Assembly (NCBI GenBank): GCA_049324875.1
Contig: JBMONC010000084.1
Location: forward strand, 62,001 to 126,000
From: JAWLHU01 sp049324875
Lineage (GTDB): Bacteria > Bacillota > Sulfobacillia > Symbiobacteriales > Symbiobacteriaceae
DNA: 64,000 nt
Direction of reading: 5' to 3'
In this document: piece after piece, positions 24,370-32,827 of the stretch
Layout of the letters: each line of letters starts with the position of its first letter
How positions within the stretch are numbered: the stretch's first letter is position 1
Program-made: the position numbers and the translations under genes
Notes under the pieces: model-generated
What the model was told of the DNA's origin: nothing
Databases searched by the model: none
What the model saw: only the letters and a program-made list of their open reading frames with translations

Positions 24370-24897
24370 GTGACCACCACAGGGCGGAGCTGCCTACAAC
24401 GGTGGCAGTTGCATCGAGGTGCCCTGCTGGAGCTTCTGGACCGGCTGCCCGAATCGGCGAGCGGCCTGCGGATTTGGCCGGGCGGACGGTCGACCCTCGA
24501 GCTGGCCAACCACGTGGCCACCCAGGCGGAGGAGTTCCTGGCTCCGGCGATTGGACGGCCGGGCCCCCCCACCGAGCCACTCCCCACGCTGGGGGCGGTG
24601 CGGAACCATCTAGCCCGACAGGTCGAGGAGTTGGGGGCCGAACTGCTCAAACTCTCCCCGGCCGAGCTGACCCGGATGGTCAAGGTGCCCCGTCAGAACC
24701 TGACCGCTCCCGCTGCAGAACTGATTCATCTGCACATACAGCATGAGGCCTACCACCTGGGCCAGCTGATCTACCATGCACGACTGCTGGGGATTCACCC
24801 CCCGTTTTACGCCCAGAACCTATGGAACTTTGCCAGTGCCGAGAATTGGGGCGAGAGCCCGAAGGGGGTGACCTCTGTTAAGCCATGCGTAGAATGA
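24370..24897 (+). CDS. DinB-like four-helix protein
   Basis: A 175-residue protein resembling the DinB/YfiT metalloenzyme fold: LELANHVATQAEEF near 40 and LIHLHIQHEAYHLGQLIYHARLLG near 125-150 supply the His residues that bind a divalent metal in this fold, and HEAYHxGQ is the family hallmark. Some members are thiol-dependent transferases; the substrate here is unknown. The GTG at 24370 has a strong AGGAGGTGA eight bases upstream; an ATG at 24340 has none. It overlaps the next gene by 13 bases. Confidence 0.72.
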   Translation: MTTTGRSCLQRWQLHRGALLELLDRLPESASGLRIWPGGRSTLELANHVATQAEEFLAPAIGRPGPPTEPLPTLGAVRNHLARQVEELGAELLKLSPAELTRMVKVPRQNLTAPAAELIHLHIQHEAYHLGQLIYHARLLGIHPPFYAQNLWNFASAENWGESPKGVTSVKPCVE

Positions 24898-25568
24898 CCG
24901 TCCTCATCCTCCTCACGGCGCTGCTGGCAACCGCCCTGCTCTGGCGATCGCCTTCAGCCCGAGCCGAGGAGAGCCCCGTTTCCGTCACCCTGGACGGAAC
25001 CCTGCTCCCCACCGATGGCCAGATCATCCATGGCCGGACCCTGGTCCCCTTCCGCTCCATCTTCGAGGCGCTGGGCGCCGGGGTCGACTGGGATTCCGAG
25101 ACCCGCAAAGTTACCGCCGCTCGCGGGCGCGACAGCCTGGCGCTCACCATCGGCAGCCAGGTGGTCGAGTGGCGCCGCTCCATCATCAAGGTGGATGTGG
25201 CCCCCGTCATCGTCGATGGGCGCACCCTGGTCCCGCTCCGCTTCATCGCTCAGGCCTTAGGCCTCCATGTCCGCTGGGACGGCGCCACCCGCACCGTCCA
25301 CCTGGAGACAAGCCCGGATGACCCCAGGCTTGCCCAGGGCATCCAGTTGGTCCACAAGTTCAGCTGTATGATCTGCCACACCATCAACGGCGCCGGCGGA
25401 AACATCGGCCCCAACCTGAACGGGGTGGTTGACCGCTACGGTGAAGAGTGGCTCCACGACTGGCTCCGTGACCCGCAGGCGGTGCGGGAGGGCTCCCGCA
25501 TGCCCAACTTCCAGTTCTCCGACGCCGAAATCGAGGCCGTCGTGGAATATCTGAAAAGCCTTAACTAG
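24885..25568 (+). CDS. Secreted stalk-domain (copper amine oxidase N-type) and cytochrome c fusion
   Basis: A 227-residue exported protein. After a signal peptide (cleavage near SARA-EE, residue 27) comes a two-unit stalk domain (RTLVPFRSIFEALGAGVDWD and RTLVPLRFIAQALGLHVRWD, about 45-140), as in copper amine oxidase N-terminal and S-layer-associated proteins. Residues about 145-227 are a class I cytochrome c with the haem motif CMICH (161-165) and probable Met ligand in SRMPNFQFSD. A wall-associated electron carrier is the simplest reading; the fusion is uncommon. Coupled to the DinB-like gene by overlap and to the next gene by a 13-base gap. Confidence 0.82.
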   Translation: MRRMTVLILLTALLATALLWRSPSARAEESPVSVTLDGTLLPTDGQIIHGRTLVPFRSIFEALGAGVDWDSETRKVTAARGRDSLALTIGSQVVEWRRSIIKVDVAPVIVDGRTLVPLRFIAQALGLHVRWDGATRTVHLETSPDDPRLAQGIQLVHKFSCMICHTINGAGGNIGPNLNGVVDRYGEEWLHDWLRDPQAVREGSRMPNFQFSDAEIEAVVEYLKSLN

Positions 25569-25581
25569 GAGGATGAGATCC

Positions 25582-26610
25582 ATGCGTATCCGACAGCTGC
25601 TGGTTCCGGTCGCTGCGCTCCTGATTGCCGTCATGCCCGCCATGGCCCATACGCATCCTGCTCCCGCTGCGGCCCCCGGCGCCGCCCAGGCCCAGTCCGC
25701 CGCCCACAAGGCGGTGGTGAACGGCCAGGAGATTTCCCAGGCCCTGGTCCACAAGAACCGGATCTACGTCCCGGCCGACGGTTTCGCTGCGGCCATCGGC
25801 GCCAGCGTCAACAAGGATGAGAACGGCGTCTACTGGATCAAGACCGGCAAGGACCTGCCCACCCTGGCGGAACTGACCGCCCTCAACCCGGCCCTCGCCC
25901 AGTACCAGGCGCTCAGCCCGTACATCCCCGGCATGGGCATCCATCTGGGCGTCCCCGGCCCGTCCCTGGTCCTGGCGACCTCCAACGAAGGCACCGTCAA
26001 CGCCGTGGAGGTCCTGGTGCCGGCGGCGGCCGGCTGGTTCCCCTGGTACGACCAGCCCGAGGGCCAGCCCTTTGAGCTGGAGGGCCTGGGCCAGGTCTAC
26101 TCCCAGCATCTCTACCTGACCCAGCCCGACGGCCTGGTGGCCGAGAACGCCGGCGTGCCCGTGGTCCTGGACGGCCGTTACCTCAGCAGCGGCTATGACC
26201 TGAAGGGGCACATGATGGGGGAGACCCTCTACATCCCGCTCCGCACCGCTGTTGAGTTGCTCGGCGGCTCCATCTCCTGGGACCAGAGCACCCTGACCGC
26301 CACCGCCACCGTCCAGCCCAACGGCATCTCCCTGGAGTGGCTCAAGCAGCTGAACCCGGCGCTCTCCCACTATCAGGCTCTCTCCGAGTTCATTCCGAAC
26401 ATGGGCATCCACTACGGCGCCCCCGGGCCCCACGTGACCACCATGACCGACAGCAACGGCAAGGTTGTGGGCTTCGAGCTGGTCTCCCCCGCCGCCGCCG
26501 GTTGGGCGCCCTGGTTCGACCAGCCCGAGAATCAGCCGATGGAGCTCCCCGGTCTCGGCCAGGTCTACACCCAGCACATCTACCTCGTCGATCCGGCCTC
26601 GATCCAGTAA
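25582..26610 (+). CDS. Secreted protein with two copies of a stalk unit plus an unassigned 80-residue domain
   Basis: A 342-residue exported protein (signal peptide cut near AMA-HTH). The layout is repeated: stalk-like unit (about 45-90), domain copy 1 (101-182), stalk-like unit (about 194-244), domain copy 2 (257-338). The copies share LNPAL, MGIH, PGP, AAAGW, PW-DQPE-QP, GLGQVY and QH-YL. The conserved His and Trp hint at ligand or metal binding, and it distantly recalls the TTHB210-like/DUF5602 domain, an uncertain memory. ATG 25582 follows AGGAGG by nine bases; the ATG at 25573 lies in that site. Probably co-transcribed with the cytochrome fusion gene. Confidence 0.72.
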   Translation: MRIRQLLVPVAALLIAVMPAMAHTHPAPAAAPGAAQAQSAAHKAVVNGQEISQALVHKNRIYVPADGFAAAIGASVNKDENGVYWIKTGKDLPTLAELTALNPALAQYQALSPYIPGMGIHLGVPGPSLVLATSNEGTVNAVEVLVPAAAGWFPWYDQPEGQPFELEGLGQVYSQHLYLTQPDGLVAENAGVPVVLDGRYLSSGYDLKGHMMGETLYIPLRTAVELLGGSISWDQSTLTATATVQPNGISLEWLKQLNPALSHYQALSEFIPNMGIHYGAPGPHVTTMTDSNGKVVGFELVSPAAAGWAPWFDQPENQPMELPGLGQVYTQHIYLVDPASIQ

Positions 26611-26620
26611 CGCGGTGCGC

Positions 26621-26650
26621 AGGAGCCTCCGGGGAAGCCCGGGGGCTCCT
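26621..26650 (+). terminator. Hairpin after the stalk-cytochrome operon
   Basis: AGGAGCCTCCGGG pairs with CCCGGGGGCTCCT (13 bp, one wobble) directly after the stop. No U-tract follows, so it may act as an RNA-stability hairpin. Confidence 0.5.
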
Positions 26651-26779
26651 GGCGGTGAGGACGGACGCTTTCATTTAACCGGATTCTCGAGGCGACGCAG
26701 GAAATGGCCGCCGCTCTTGACGAAAGCGAACAGCAATGGCGCCACGCATTGCGTGTCCCAATCAGAGAGGTGAACGTTC

Positions 26780-27661
26780 ATGCATCTCTACGGCGGCGTT
26801 GAAGCCGGCGGCACCAAGTTCGTCTGTGCGGTGGGCACCGGTCCCGGTGACCTGCGGGCGGTGGAACGCGTCCCCACCACCACGCCCGACGAGACCATCA
26901 GCCGCGTGATTGAGTTCTTTCGGCGCCAGCCGCACCCGCTGGCCGCCGTTGGTGTCGGCTCATTCGGACCCGTCGACCCCGACCCCAACTCGCCGACCTA
27001 CGGATGGATCACCTCGACACCAAAGCCCGGCTGGCGTGACACCGACCTGCGCGGCCGCCTCCTGGACGCTCTGCAGGTGCCCGTCGCCTTCGACACCGAC
27101 GTGAACGCCGCCGCCCTGGGCGAGCAGCGGTGGGGGGCAGCCCGCGGGCTTGACACCTTCCTCTACCTCACCGTCGGCACCGGCATCGGCGGCGGGGCCG
27201 TGGTGGGCGGCAAGCTGATCCACGGCCTGATCCACCCCGAGATGGGCCACATCCCTGTCGCTCGCCGTTCGGATGACACGACGTTTAGCGGCACCTGCCC
27301 CTTCCATGGCTCCTGCCTGGAGGGGCTGGCCTCCGGTCCCGCCATCGAGCGCCGGTGGGGCGCCCGCGCGGAGAGCCTCCCCCCTGACCACCCGGCCTGG
27401 GAGTTGCAGGCTCACTACCTGGCGCTTGGACTCGCCTCCCTGATCTGCACCCTCTCGCCCCAGCGGGTGATCCTGGCCGGCGGGGTGATGCAGCAGGGCC
27501 ATCTCCTCCCACAGGTCCGGCAAAAGGTGCAGGCGTGGCTCAACGGGTACCTCCAGTCCCCCGCCATCCTCGAGCGGATCGACGAGTACATCGTGCCGCC
27601 CGGGCTCGGCGACCGGGCCGGCGTCCTGGGCGCCATCGCCCTGGCCCAGGCAGCGGTATAG
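26780..27661 (+). CDS. ROK-family sugar kinase, fructokinase-like
   Basis: Phosphorylates a hexose, probably fructose, with ATP. The 293-residue protein has the phosphate loop YGGVEAGGTKF at residue 4, FDTDVNAAALGEQ, the ATP-site GTGIGGGAVVGG and a zinc-loop variant CPFHGSCLEGLASGPAI near 173, which is characteristic of the bacterial ROK fructokinase branch. Full length. The ATG follows GAGAGGTGA. No transporter or regulator is adjacent, so the physiological sugar is a guess. Confidence 0.85.
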   Translation: MHLYGGVEAGGTKFVCAVGTGPGDLRAVERVPTTTPDETISRVIEFFRRQPHPLAAVGVGSFGPVDPDPNSPTYGWITSTPKPGWRDTDLRGRLLDALQVPVAFDTDVNAAALGEQRWGAARGLDTFLYLTVGTGIGGGAVVGGKLIHGLIHPEMGHIPVARRSDDTTFSGTCPFHGSCLEGLASGPAIERRWGARAESLPPDHPAWELQAHYLALGLASLICTLSPQRVILAGGVMQQGHLLPQVRQKVQAWLNGYLQSPAILERIDEYIVPPGLGDRAGVLGAIALAQAAV

Positions 27662-27669
27662 CCAGACAG

Positions 27670-27697
27670 GACCGCCCCCCGTTGCCGGGGGGCGGTC
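27670..27697 (+). terminator. Hairpin between convergent ROK kinase and clpC genes
   Basis: GACCGCCCCCCG pairs perfectly with CGGGGGGCGGTC (12 bp, 4-base loop). No U-tract in either direction, but the position suits a shared terminator. Confidence 0.55.
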
Positions 27698-27707
27698 GTC
27701 GTATGCG

Positions 27708-30218
27708 CTAGCCTTCCTTCTTCTCGCCGCCGGCGGGAGCGACCCCGACCGACTCGGCCGTGGGCTCCGCCCGCTTGAAGATGATCTTGCCGTCCTCGTC
27801 CAGGTCGACGTGGACCTGCTCGCCGTACTTGAACGGCTTGCCCAGCATCTCCTCGGAGAGCGGGTCCTCCAGCAGCCGCTGGATCGCCCGGCGCAGCGGG
27901 CGGGCGCCGTAGGTCGGGTCGTAGCCCTCCGCCACCAGCTTCTCCAGCGCCGCGTCGGAGATGGTCAGCTGGACCCCCGCCTCCTTCAGGCGGGCACCCA
28001 CCTTCTTGACCTCCAGCGCCACGATCTCCTTGAGGTGCTCCTTGTTCAGGCTGTGGAAGATGATGATCTCATCCAGCCGGTTGATGAACTCCGGGCGGAA
28101 GAGCTTCTTGACCTCGTCCATCACCCGGCCCTTCATCTTCTCGTGCTGCTCCCGCTCGTCCTCCTTCACCGTGAAGCCCAGTTGCCTGTCGCCCCGGATC
28201 ACCTGAGCGCCGGCGTTGGAGGTCATGATGATCACGGTGTTGCGGAAGTCGACCGTCCGGCCCTTCGACTCGGTCAGCCGGCCATCCTCCAGCACCTGGA
28301 GCAGGATGTTGAAGACCTCGGGGTGCGCCTTCTCGATCTCGTCCAGCAACACCACCGAGTAGGGCCGGCGCCGGACCGCCTCGGTCAGCTGGCCGCCCTC
28401 GTCGTAGCCGACGTACCCGGGAGGTGCGCCCACCAGGCGGCTGGTGGTGTGCCGCTCCATATACTCGGACATGTCGATGCGGATCACCGCATCCTCGTCG
28501 CCGAAGAGCGCCTCGGCCAGCGCCCGGGCCAGGTGGGTCTTGCCGGTGCCGGTCGGCCCGAGGAAGATGAAGGAGCCGATCGGCCGCTTCGGATCCTTCA
28601 GGCCGGAGCGGGCCCGGCGGATCGCACGGGCGACCGCCTTGACCGCCTCATCCTGGCCGACCACCTTTTCGTGGAGGATCGACTCCAGGTTGAGCAGCCG
28701 CTTGGACTCATCCATGGTCAGCTTCGCCGCCGGGATGCCGGTCCACTGCGAGACGATGTGGGCGATGTCATCCTCCGTCACGGTCGACTTGGAGGTGACC
28801 TTCTTCTGCTGCCACTCGTTCTTATGCCGCTCCAGCTCCTCCTTGAGCTTGGTCTCCTTGTCGCGGAGGCGGGCGGCCTTCTCGAACTCCTGGCCCTGAA
28901 CGGCGGCCTCCTTCTCCTTCCGGACCTCCTCCAGCTTCGCCTCCAGCTCCTTCAGGTCGGGCGGGGCGACGAAGGTGGAGAGCCGGACCCGGGAGGCGGC
29001 CTCGTCGATCAGGTCCACCGCCTTGTCGGGCAGGAAGCGGTCGGTGACGAACCGGTCGGAGAGCCGGACGGCGGCCTCGATGGCGGCGTCGGTGATCTCC
29101 ACCCGGTGGTGGGCCTCGTAGCGGTCCCGGAGCCCCTTCAGGATGGCGATGGCGTCATCCTGGGTCGGCTCCTCGACCATGACCGGCTGGAAGCGCCGCT
29201 CCAGGGCGGCATCCTTCTCCACGTGCTTCCGGTACTCGTCGATGGTGGTGGCGCCGATCGCCTGCATCTCGCCGCGGGCCAGGGCCGGCTTGAGGATGTT
29301 GGAGGCGTCGATGGCGCCCTCGGCGGCGCCGGCGCCGATGATCGTATGGAGCTCGTCGATGAAGAGGATGACGTTGCCGGCGTTCCGGATCTCCTCCATC
29401 ACCTTCTTGAGCCGCTCCTCAAACTCACCGCGGTACTTGGAGCCGGCCACCAGCGAGGCCAGATCCAGCGCCACGACCCGCTTCTCCTTGAGGATCTCGG
29501 GGACGCGGCCGTCGGTGATCCGCTGGGCCAGCCCCTCGGCGATGGCGGTCTTGCCGACGCCGGGCTCGCCGATCAGCACCGGGTTGTTCTTCGTCCGGCG
29601 GGAGAGGATCTGGATCACCCGCTCGATCTCCTTCTCGCGCCCGACCACCGGGTCGAGCTTGCCGTCGCGGGCCATCTGGGTCAGATCACGGCCGAACTGG
29701 TCCAGCGTGGAGGTGTTGGTCTTCGGCCCCTTCTGCCCCTTGACAGCGCCGGGGTTGGTACCGCCCGACTGCGGGTGCGGCACGCCGCCCAGCAGGTGGA
29801 TCACCTGGTTGCGGACCCGCTCCAGCTCAGCCCCGAGGTTCTGCAGCACCTGGGCGGCCACGCCCTCCCCCTCCCGGATCAGGCCCAGGAGGATGTGCTC
29901 GGTACCCACATAGTTATGGCCCAACAGGCGGGCCTCTTCAATCGCAAGCTCGACCATGACCTTCTTCGCCCGGGGGGTGAAACCGATCTCGCCCCGGGTG
30001 GAGGCCGAGCCCTTGCCGATCATCTTCTCCACCTCGGCCCGGACCTGCTCCAGCTGGATGCCGAGGGACTGGAGCGCCTTGGCGGCGATCCCCTCCCCCT
30101 CACGGATCAGACCCAGCAGCAGGTGCTCGGTGCCGACATAATCATAGTTCAGGCGACGCGCCTCATCCTGGGCGAGGACGATGACCCGTTGCGCTCGTTC
30201 CGTGTAGCGGCTGAACAT
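27708..30218 (-). CDS. clpC: ATP-dependent Clp protease ATP-binding subunit ClpC
   Basis: Hexameric Hsp100 unfoldase that feeds ClpP and recognises arginine-phosphorylated proteins. The 836-residue protein has the double Clp_N domain (1-145), AAA1 with GEPGVGKTAIAEGLAQR, a UVR/M domain (VQGQEFEKAARLRDKE near 440), AAA2 with GPTGTGKTHLARALAE and the ClpP loop region near 670. Full length. It lies in the ctsR-mcsA-mcsB-clpC cluster but is separated from mcsB by 177 bases that may hold an extra promoter, which I could not identify. Confidence 0.97.
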   Translation of the reverse strand: MFSRYTERAQRVIVLAQDEARRLNYDYVGTEHLLLGLIREGEGIAAKALQSLGIQLEQVRAEVEKMIGKGSASTRGEIGFTPRAKKVMVELAIEEARLLGHNYVGTEHILLGLIREGEGVAAQVLQNLGAELERVRNQVIHLLGGVPHPQSGGTNPGAVKGQKGPKTNTSTLDQFGRDLTQMARDGKLDPVVGREKEIERVIQILSRRTKNNPVLIGEPGVGKTAIAEGLAQRITDGRVPEILKEKRVVALDLASLVAGSKYRGEFEERLKKVMEEIRNAGNVILFIDELHTIIGAGAAEGAIDASNILKPALARGEMQAIGATTIDEYRKHVEKDAALERRFQPVMVEEPTQDDAIAILKGLRDRYEAHHRVEITDAAIEAAVRLSDRFVTDRFLPDKAVDLIDEAASRVRLSTFVAPPDLKELEAKLEEVRKEKEAAVQGQEFEKAARLRDKETKLKEELERHKNEWQQKKVTSKSTVTEDDIAHIVSQWTGIPAAKLTMDESKRLLNLESILHEKVVGQDEAVKAVARAIRRARSGLKDPKRPIGSFIFLGPTGTGKTHLARALAEALFGDEDAVIRIDMSEYMERHTTSRLVGAPPGYVGYDEGGQLTEAVRRRPYSVVLLDEIEKAHPEVFNILLQVLEDGRLTESKGRTVDFRNTVIIMTSNAGAQVIRGDRQLGFTVKEDEREQHEKMKGRVMDEVKKLFRPEFINRLDEIIIFHSLNKEHLKEIVALEVKKVGARLKEAGVQLTISDAALEKLVAEGYDPTYGARPLRRAIQRLLEDPLSEEMLGKPFKYGEQVHVDLDEDGKIIFKRAEPTAESVGVAPAGGEKKEG

Positions 30219-30395
30219 GCGTGATACCCCCCTATCCGTCCTTATCGTTCAATGGCTGAATCTCAGTCTGAATGGCGTACCCGCGCCTCCTGCTGCCCCA
30301 TGGGGCCCCATACCGTCATGAGTATGCCCAAGGCCGGTCGGAGGCCGTTGTATTGTTAGGTCCAGTGCAACGGCGGTCGGGATACGGTCTCCGGC

Positions 30396-31457
30396 TCAGG
30401 TGGTCAACTTCCCCCGGATCAGCGCCGCCCGGCGGATGTCCCGGTCCAGTGGGTTCAGTTCCCGGCCCTCCATCCGCTGGAGGTAGGCCGGCTGCATGGC
30501 GACCATCAGCTCGTTCAGGGACTGGTAGTCCAGCTTGGGCAGGACCCCCAGGTCGATGCCCAGGCGGACATCGGAGAGGAGGCGCATCGCCTCTTCGCTG
30601 GTCATGATGCGGGCGTTGGCCAGGGTGCCGTACGCCCGGGCCACCCGGTCCTCGATCTGGAGCCGCATCTCCCGGTAGAGGTGCTGCCGGGCCTGCTTCT
30701 CCGCCTCGATCACCTTCTGAGCGATCGCCTCCAGGTGAGCGACGATCTCCTCCTCGGCCTTGCCCAGCGAGTTCTGGTTCGAAATCTGGAAGATGTGGCC
30801 CGCCGCCTCGGTCCCCTCACCGTAGAGGCCGCGGACCACCAGGCCGAGCTGGGAGAGGTTGTGGAAGAGGCGCCCCGCCTGCTGGGTCAGCACCAGGCCG
30901 GGCAGGTGCATCATCACCGAGGCCCGCAGGCCGGTACCCACGTTGGTGGGGCAGGCGGTCAGGTAGCCGAGCTTGTCGTCAAAGGCGTAGTGGATCTTCG
31001 CCTCCAGCGCATCGTCCACCATCGAGGCGACCCGCCAGCACTCCTGGAGCTGGAGCCCCGGGGCCAGCACCTGCACCCGCAGGTGGTCCTCCTCGTTGAC
31101 CATGATGGAGATCGACTCATCCCCCGAGATGGCGACCGCCTTGTGGCGGGCCTCCTTCGCCTGCTGCGGGCTGATCAGGTGCTTGTCGACCAGGATCTGC
31201 CGCTCCAGCGCCGGCGTGTCGGCCAGCCGGTAGAGCTCCACCCGGGTGGGGAAGCCCATCAGGTTGATCTCCCGAACGCCCTCCTCGGCCGCCCGGATCA
31301 GCCGCTCGGCGTCCGCCTCGGTCATCCGGTGGGGGAAGGGCAGGTTGTCGAGGTTCCGAGCCAGCCGGATTCGGGAGGAGAGGACCACCTCCGGATGGGG
31401 TCCCCCGGACTCCATCCACCGGCTCGTTGGTCTCGTGACCAAGTTATTCCACGGCAT
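30396..31457 (-). CDS. mcsB: Protein-arginine kinase McsB
   Basis: Phosphorylates arginines, marking proteins for ClpCP. The 353-residue protein belongs to the guanido phosphotransferase fold: VVLSSRIRLARNLDNLPFP near 25-45, the catalytic segment TACPTNVGTGLRASVMMHLPGL with the active Cys, and a C-terminal part with DRDIRRAALIRG. ATG 31457 is preferred (GGGGGTGG five bases upstream); a GTG at 31466 is in frame. It overlaps mcsA by 14 bases, ensuring coupled synthesis with its activator. Confidence 0.96.
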   Translation of the reverse strand: MPWNNLVTRPTSRWMESGGPHPEVVLSSRIRLARNLDNLPFPHRMTEADAERLIRAAEEGVREINLMGFPTRVELYRLADTPALERQILVDKHLISPQQAKEARHKAVAISGDESISIMVNEEDHLRVQVLAPGLQLQECWRVASMVDDALEAKIHYAFDDKLGYLTACPTNVGTGLRASVMMHLPGLVLTQQAGRLFHNLSQLGLVVRGLYGEGTEAAGHIFQISNQNSLGKAEEEIVAHLEAIAQKVIEAEKQARQHLYREMRLQIEDRVARAYGTLANARIMTSEEAMRLLSDVRLGIDLGVLPKLDYQSLNELMVAMQPAYLQRMEGRELNPLDRDIRRAALIRGKLTT

Positions 31458-31986
31458 TGCCTCCACCCCCTGCCTTGATGTCGGCCTCCATCTGCCTGAT
31501 CTGATCGCGAATCTTGGCCGCCTCTTCGTACTGTTCGTTCTGGATCGCCTGGTCCAGCCGGCGGCGCAGCTCCTCCAGCTCCCGGCGCTTGCGGGCGATA
31601 CCGCCCGTCCGCTTCGGCACCTTGCCGCTGTGGAGGGTGGTCCCCTGGATCCGCTTGATCAGCGGCTGCAGGTGGGGAGCCATCTCATCGTAGCACTTGG
31701 CGCAGCCCAGCACACCCGACTGTGCGAACTCGCTGTAGGTCATGCCGCAGTGGCCGCAGGTGGGCTCCGCCTTCAGCTGCGGCTTGACCGCCGAACCCCC
31801 GAAGGGGTCCTGCCCGAGGAAGGAGCCGAGCAGCTGCTGCACCGACAGGTTGGGGAAGGAGAAGTTCGGCAGAGCGCCGGTCTCCCGGGCACAGACCTCG
31901 CACAGGTGGGACTCCTGCTTCTGGCCGTTGGTGATCACCGTCTGGTGTATGGTTGCCTCCCGCTTATGACAGTTCTCGCAGAGCAT
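31444..31986 (-). CDS. mcsA: Protein-arginine kinase activator McsA
   Basis: Zinc-binding activator of McsB. The 180-residue protein has Cys pairs CENC and CEVC in the first 35 residues, a second zinc module CGHC...CAKC near 95-120, and a C-terminal UVR motif (QNEQYEEAAKIRDQIRQME). The ATG at 31986 has AAGGAGGTGG eight bases upstream; the upstream GTG lies within that site. Middle gene of the CtsR-controlled operon. Confidence 0.94.
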   Translation of the reverse strand: MLCENCHKREATIHQTVITNGQKQESHLCEVCARETGALPNFSFPNLSVQQLLGSFLGQDPFGGSAVKPQLKAEPTCGHCGMTYSEFAQSGVLGCAKCYDEMAPHLQPLIKRIQGTTLHSGKVPKRTGGIARKRRELEELRRRLDQAIQNEQYEEAAKIRDQIRQMEADIKAGGGGNAVE

Positions 31987-32017
31987 GACGCCATCCACCT
32001 CCTTGGAAGGAGCGAAA

Positions 32018-32473
32018 TCAGAAGCGCAGGATCGCCAGGATCATCGCCTTGAGCAGGTTGGCCCGCACGATATCGCGGGCGGGGAGGTCGAGCCGGATCG
32101 TCTCCCGCTGGATCGCCGCCTGCATGATCGCCGCTTCCCGATCATCAATGATCTGCTGCTCCCTCAGGCGGCTGATGTAGCCCAGCGCCTCCTCCTGGCT
32201 TAGCTGCTCCCCGATCTCCCGGTGGACCAGCTCATGGAGGCCGTCACCATGCTCCAGGTTGAGCCGGATGATCCGAATATACCCCCCGCCGCCCCGCCGG
32301 CTCTCCACCAGGTAGCCCCGCTCCGGCGTGAACCGGGTGGCCAGCACGTAGTTGATCTGGGAGGGAGCGCACCCGAACTGGGCAGCCAGCATCGCCCGCT
32401 GAACCTCGATCACGGGAGACCGCTGCAGGTGCTGCTTGAGGTACTGCTCAATATCGTCGACCAAATTGGCCAT
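32018..32473 (-). CDS. ctsR: Transcriptional repressor CtsR
   Basis: Represses class III heat-shock genes; heat and McsB relieve it. The 151-residue protein has the N-terminal winged helix (NLVDDIEQYLKQHL, AQFGCAPSQINYVLATRF) with the tetraglycine heat-sensing wing RRGGGGYIRI near 62, and a C-terminal dimer domain. The ATG at 32473 follows GGGGGTGG. Two sets of CtsR heptads lie upstream, consistent with autorepression of the whole clpC cluster. Confidence 0.95.
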   Translation of the reverse strand: MANLVDDIEQYLKQHLQRSPVIEVQRAMLAAQFGCAPSQINYVLATRFTPERGYLVESRRGGGGYIRIIRLNLEHGDGLHELVHREIGEQLSQEEALGYISRLREQQIIDDREAAIMQAAIQRETIRLDLPARDIVRANLLKAMILAILRF

Positions 32474-32493
32474 GGGCAACCACCCCCAATACA

Positions 32494-32521
32494 ACTGACG
32501 TTCTTTGACCTTTCACTGACC
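32494..32521 (-). promoter_or_regulatory. Proximal CtsR operator
   Basis: The minus strand carries three heptads, GGTCAGT, GGTCAAA and CGTCAGT. The last two have the canonical 3-base spacing of the RGTCAAA-NAN-RGTCAAA consensus. Centre about 35 bases before the ctsR ATG. No clear -35/-10 pair was found beside it. Confidence 0.75.
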
Positions 32522-32618
32522 AATGTAGCGAAACCCGGGTTGTCCAGCAACTAGCGGGACAGGCCATTCTCTCGGAAATCCGGCCATTTTTCTCCCCTGC
32601 AGGCCTCCGCATGCGCAC

Positions 32619-32635
32619 TTTGACGTTCTTTGACG
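32619..32635 (-). promoter_or_regulatory. Distal CtsR operator
   Basis: CGTCAAA-GAA-CGTCAAA on the minus strand, two heptads with the canonical 10-base period (only the first base of each departs from consensus). It lies about 150 bases upstream of ctsR. Confidence 0.8.
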
Positions 32636-32678
32636 TTTTTTCTGGGGAGGCTCGCAATCGCCCCAACAAAGAGCTTGA

Positions 32679-32783
32679 CTCTTCCGCTGCGTCAACCAGT
32701 GGCTGGAGGAGACCATCAGCCCCGGGCTCAAGGCCGGTGAGAACGCCCAGCTCGACCTCTGCATGCCGATCCGGCGGAAGTAA
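32679..32783 (+). pseudogene. Possible remnant of a gene 3' end
   Basis: Open frame without a start, encoding about 34 residues (FRCVNQWLEETISPGLKAG and on to MPIRRK) with coding-like third positions, closed by a stop and followed by a terminator with a + strand U-tract. It looks like the surviving C-terminus of a deleted gene. No family recognised; could be chance. Confidence 0.3.
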
Positions 32784-32800
32784 CCCATCCCAGATGAGAA

Positions 32801-32821
32801 CGCCCCGGCGCTGCCGGGGCG
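32801..32821 (+). terminator. Terminator between the remnant and the rRNA methyltransferase gene
   Basis: CGCCCCGGC/GCCGGGGCG, 9-bp stem with a 3-base loop, then TTTCCTTT on the + strand. It may also end the convergent methyltransferase transcript. Confidence 0.75.
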
Positions 32822-32827
32822 TTTCCT

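Noticed and set aside
27810..30224. 804-codon + strand ORF opposite clpC
   Set aside because: It is antisense to clpC, rich in Leu, Val, Asp and Gly as expected from a mirrored GC-rich frame, with no known motif.
30219..30395. CtsR operator in the mcsB-clpC gap
   Set aside because: No GGTCAAA heptad pair was found on either strand.
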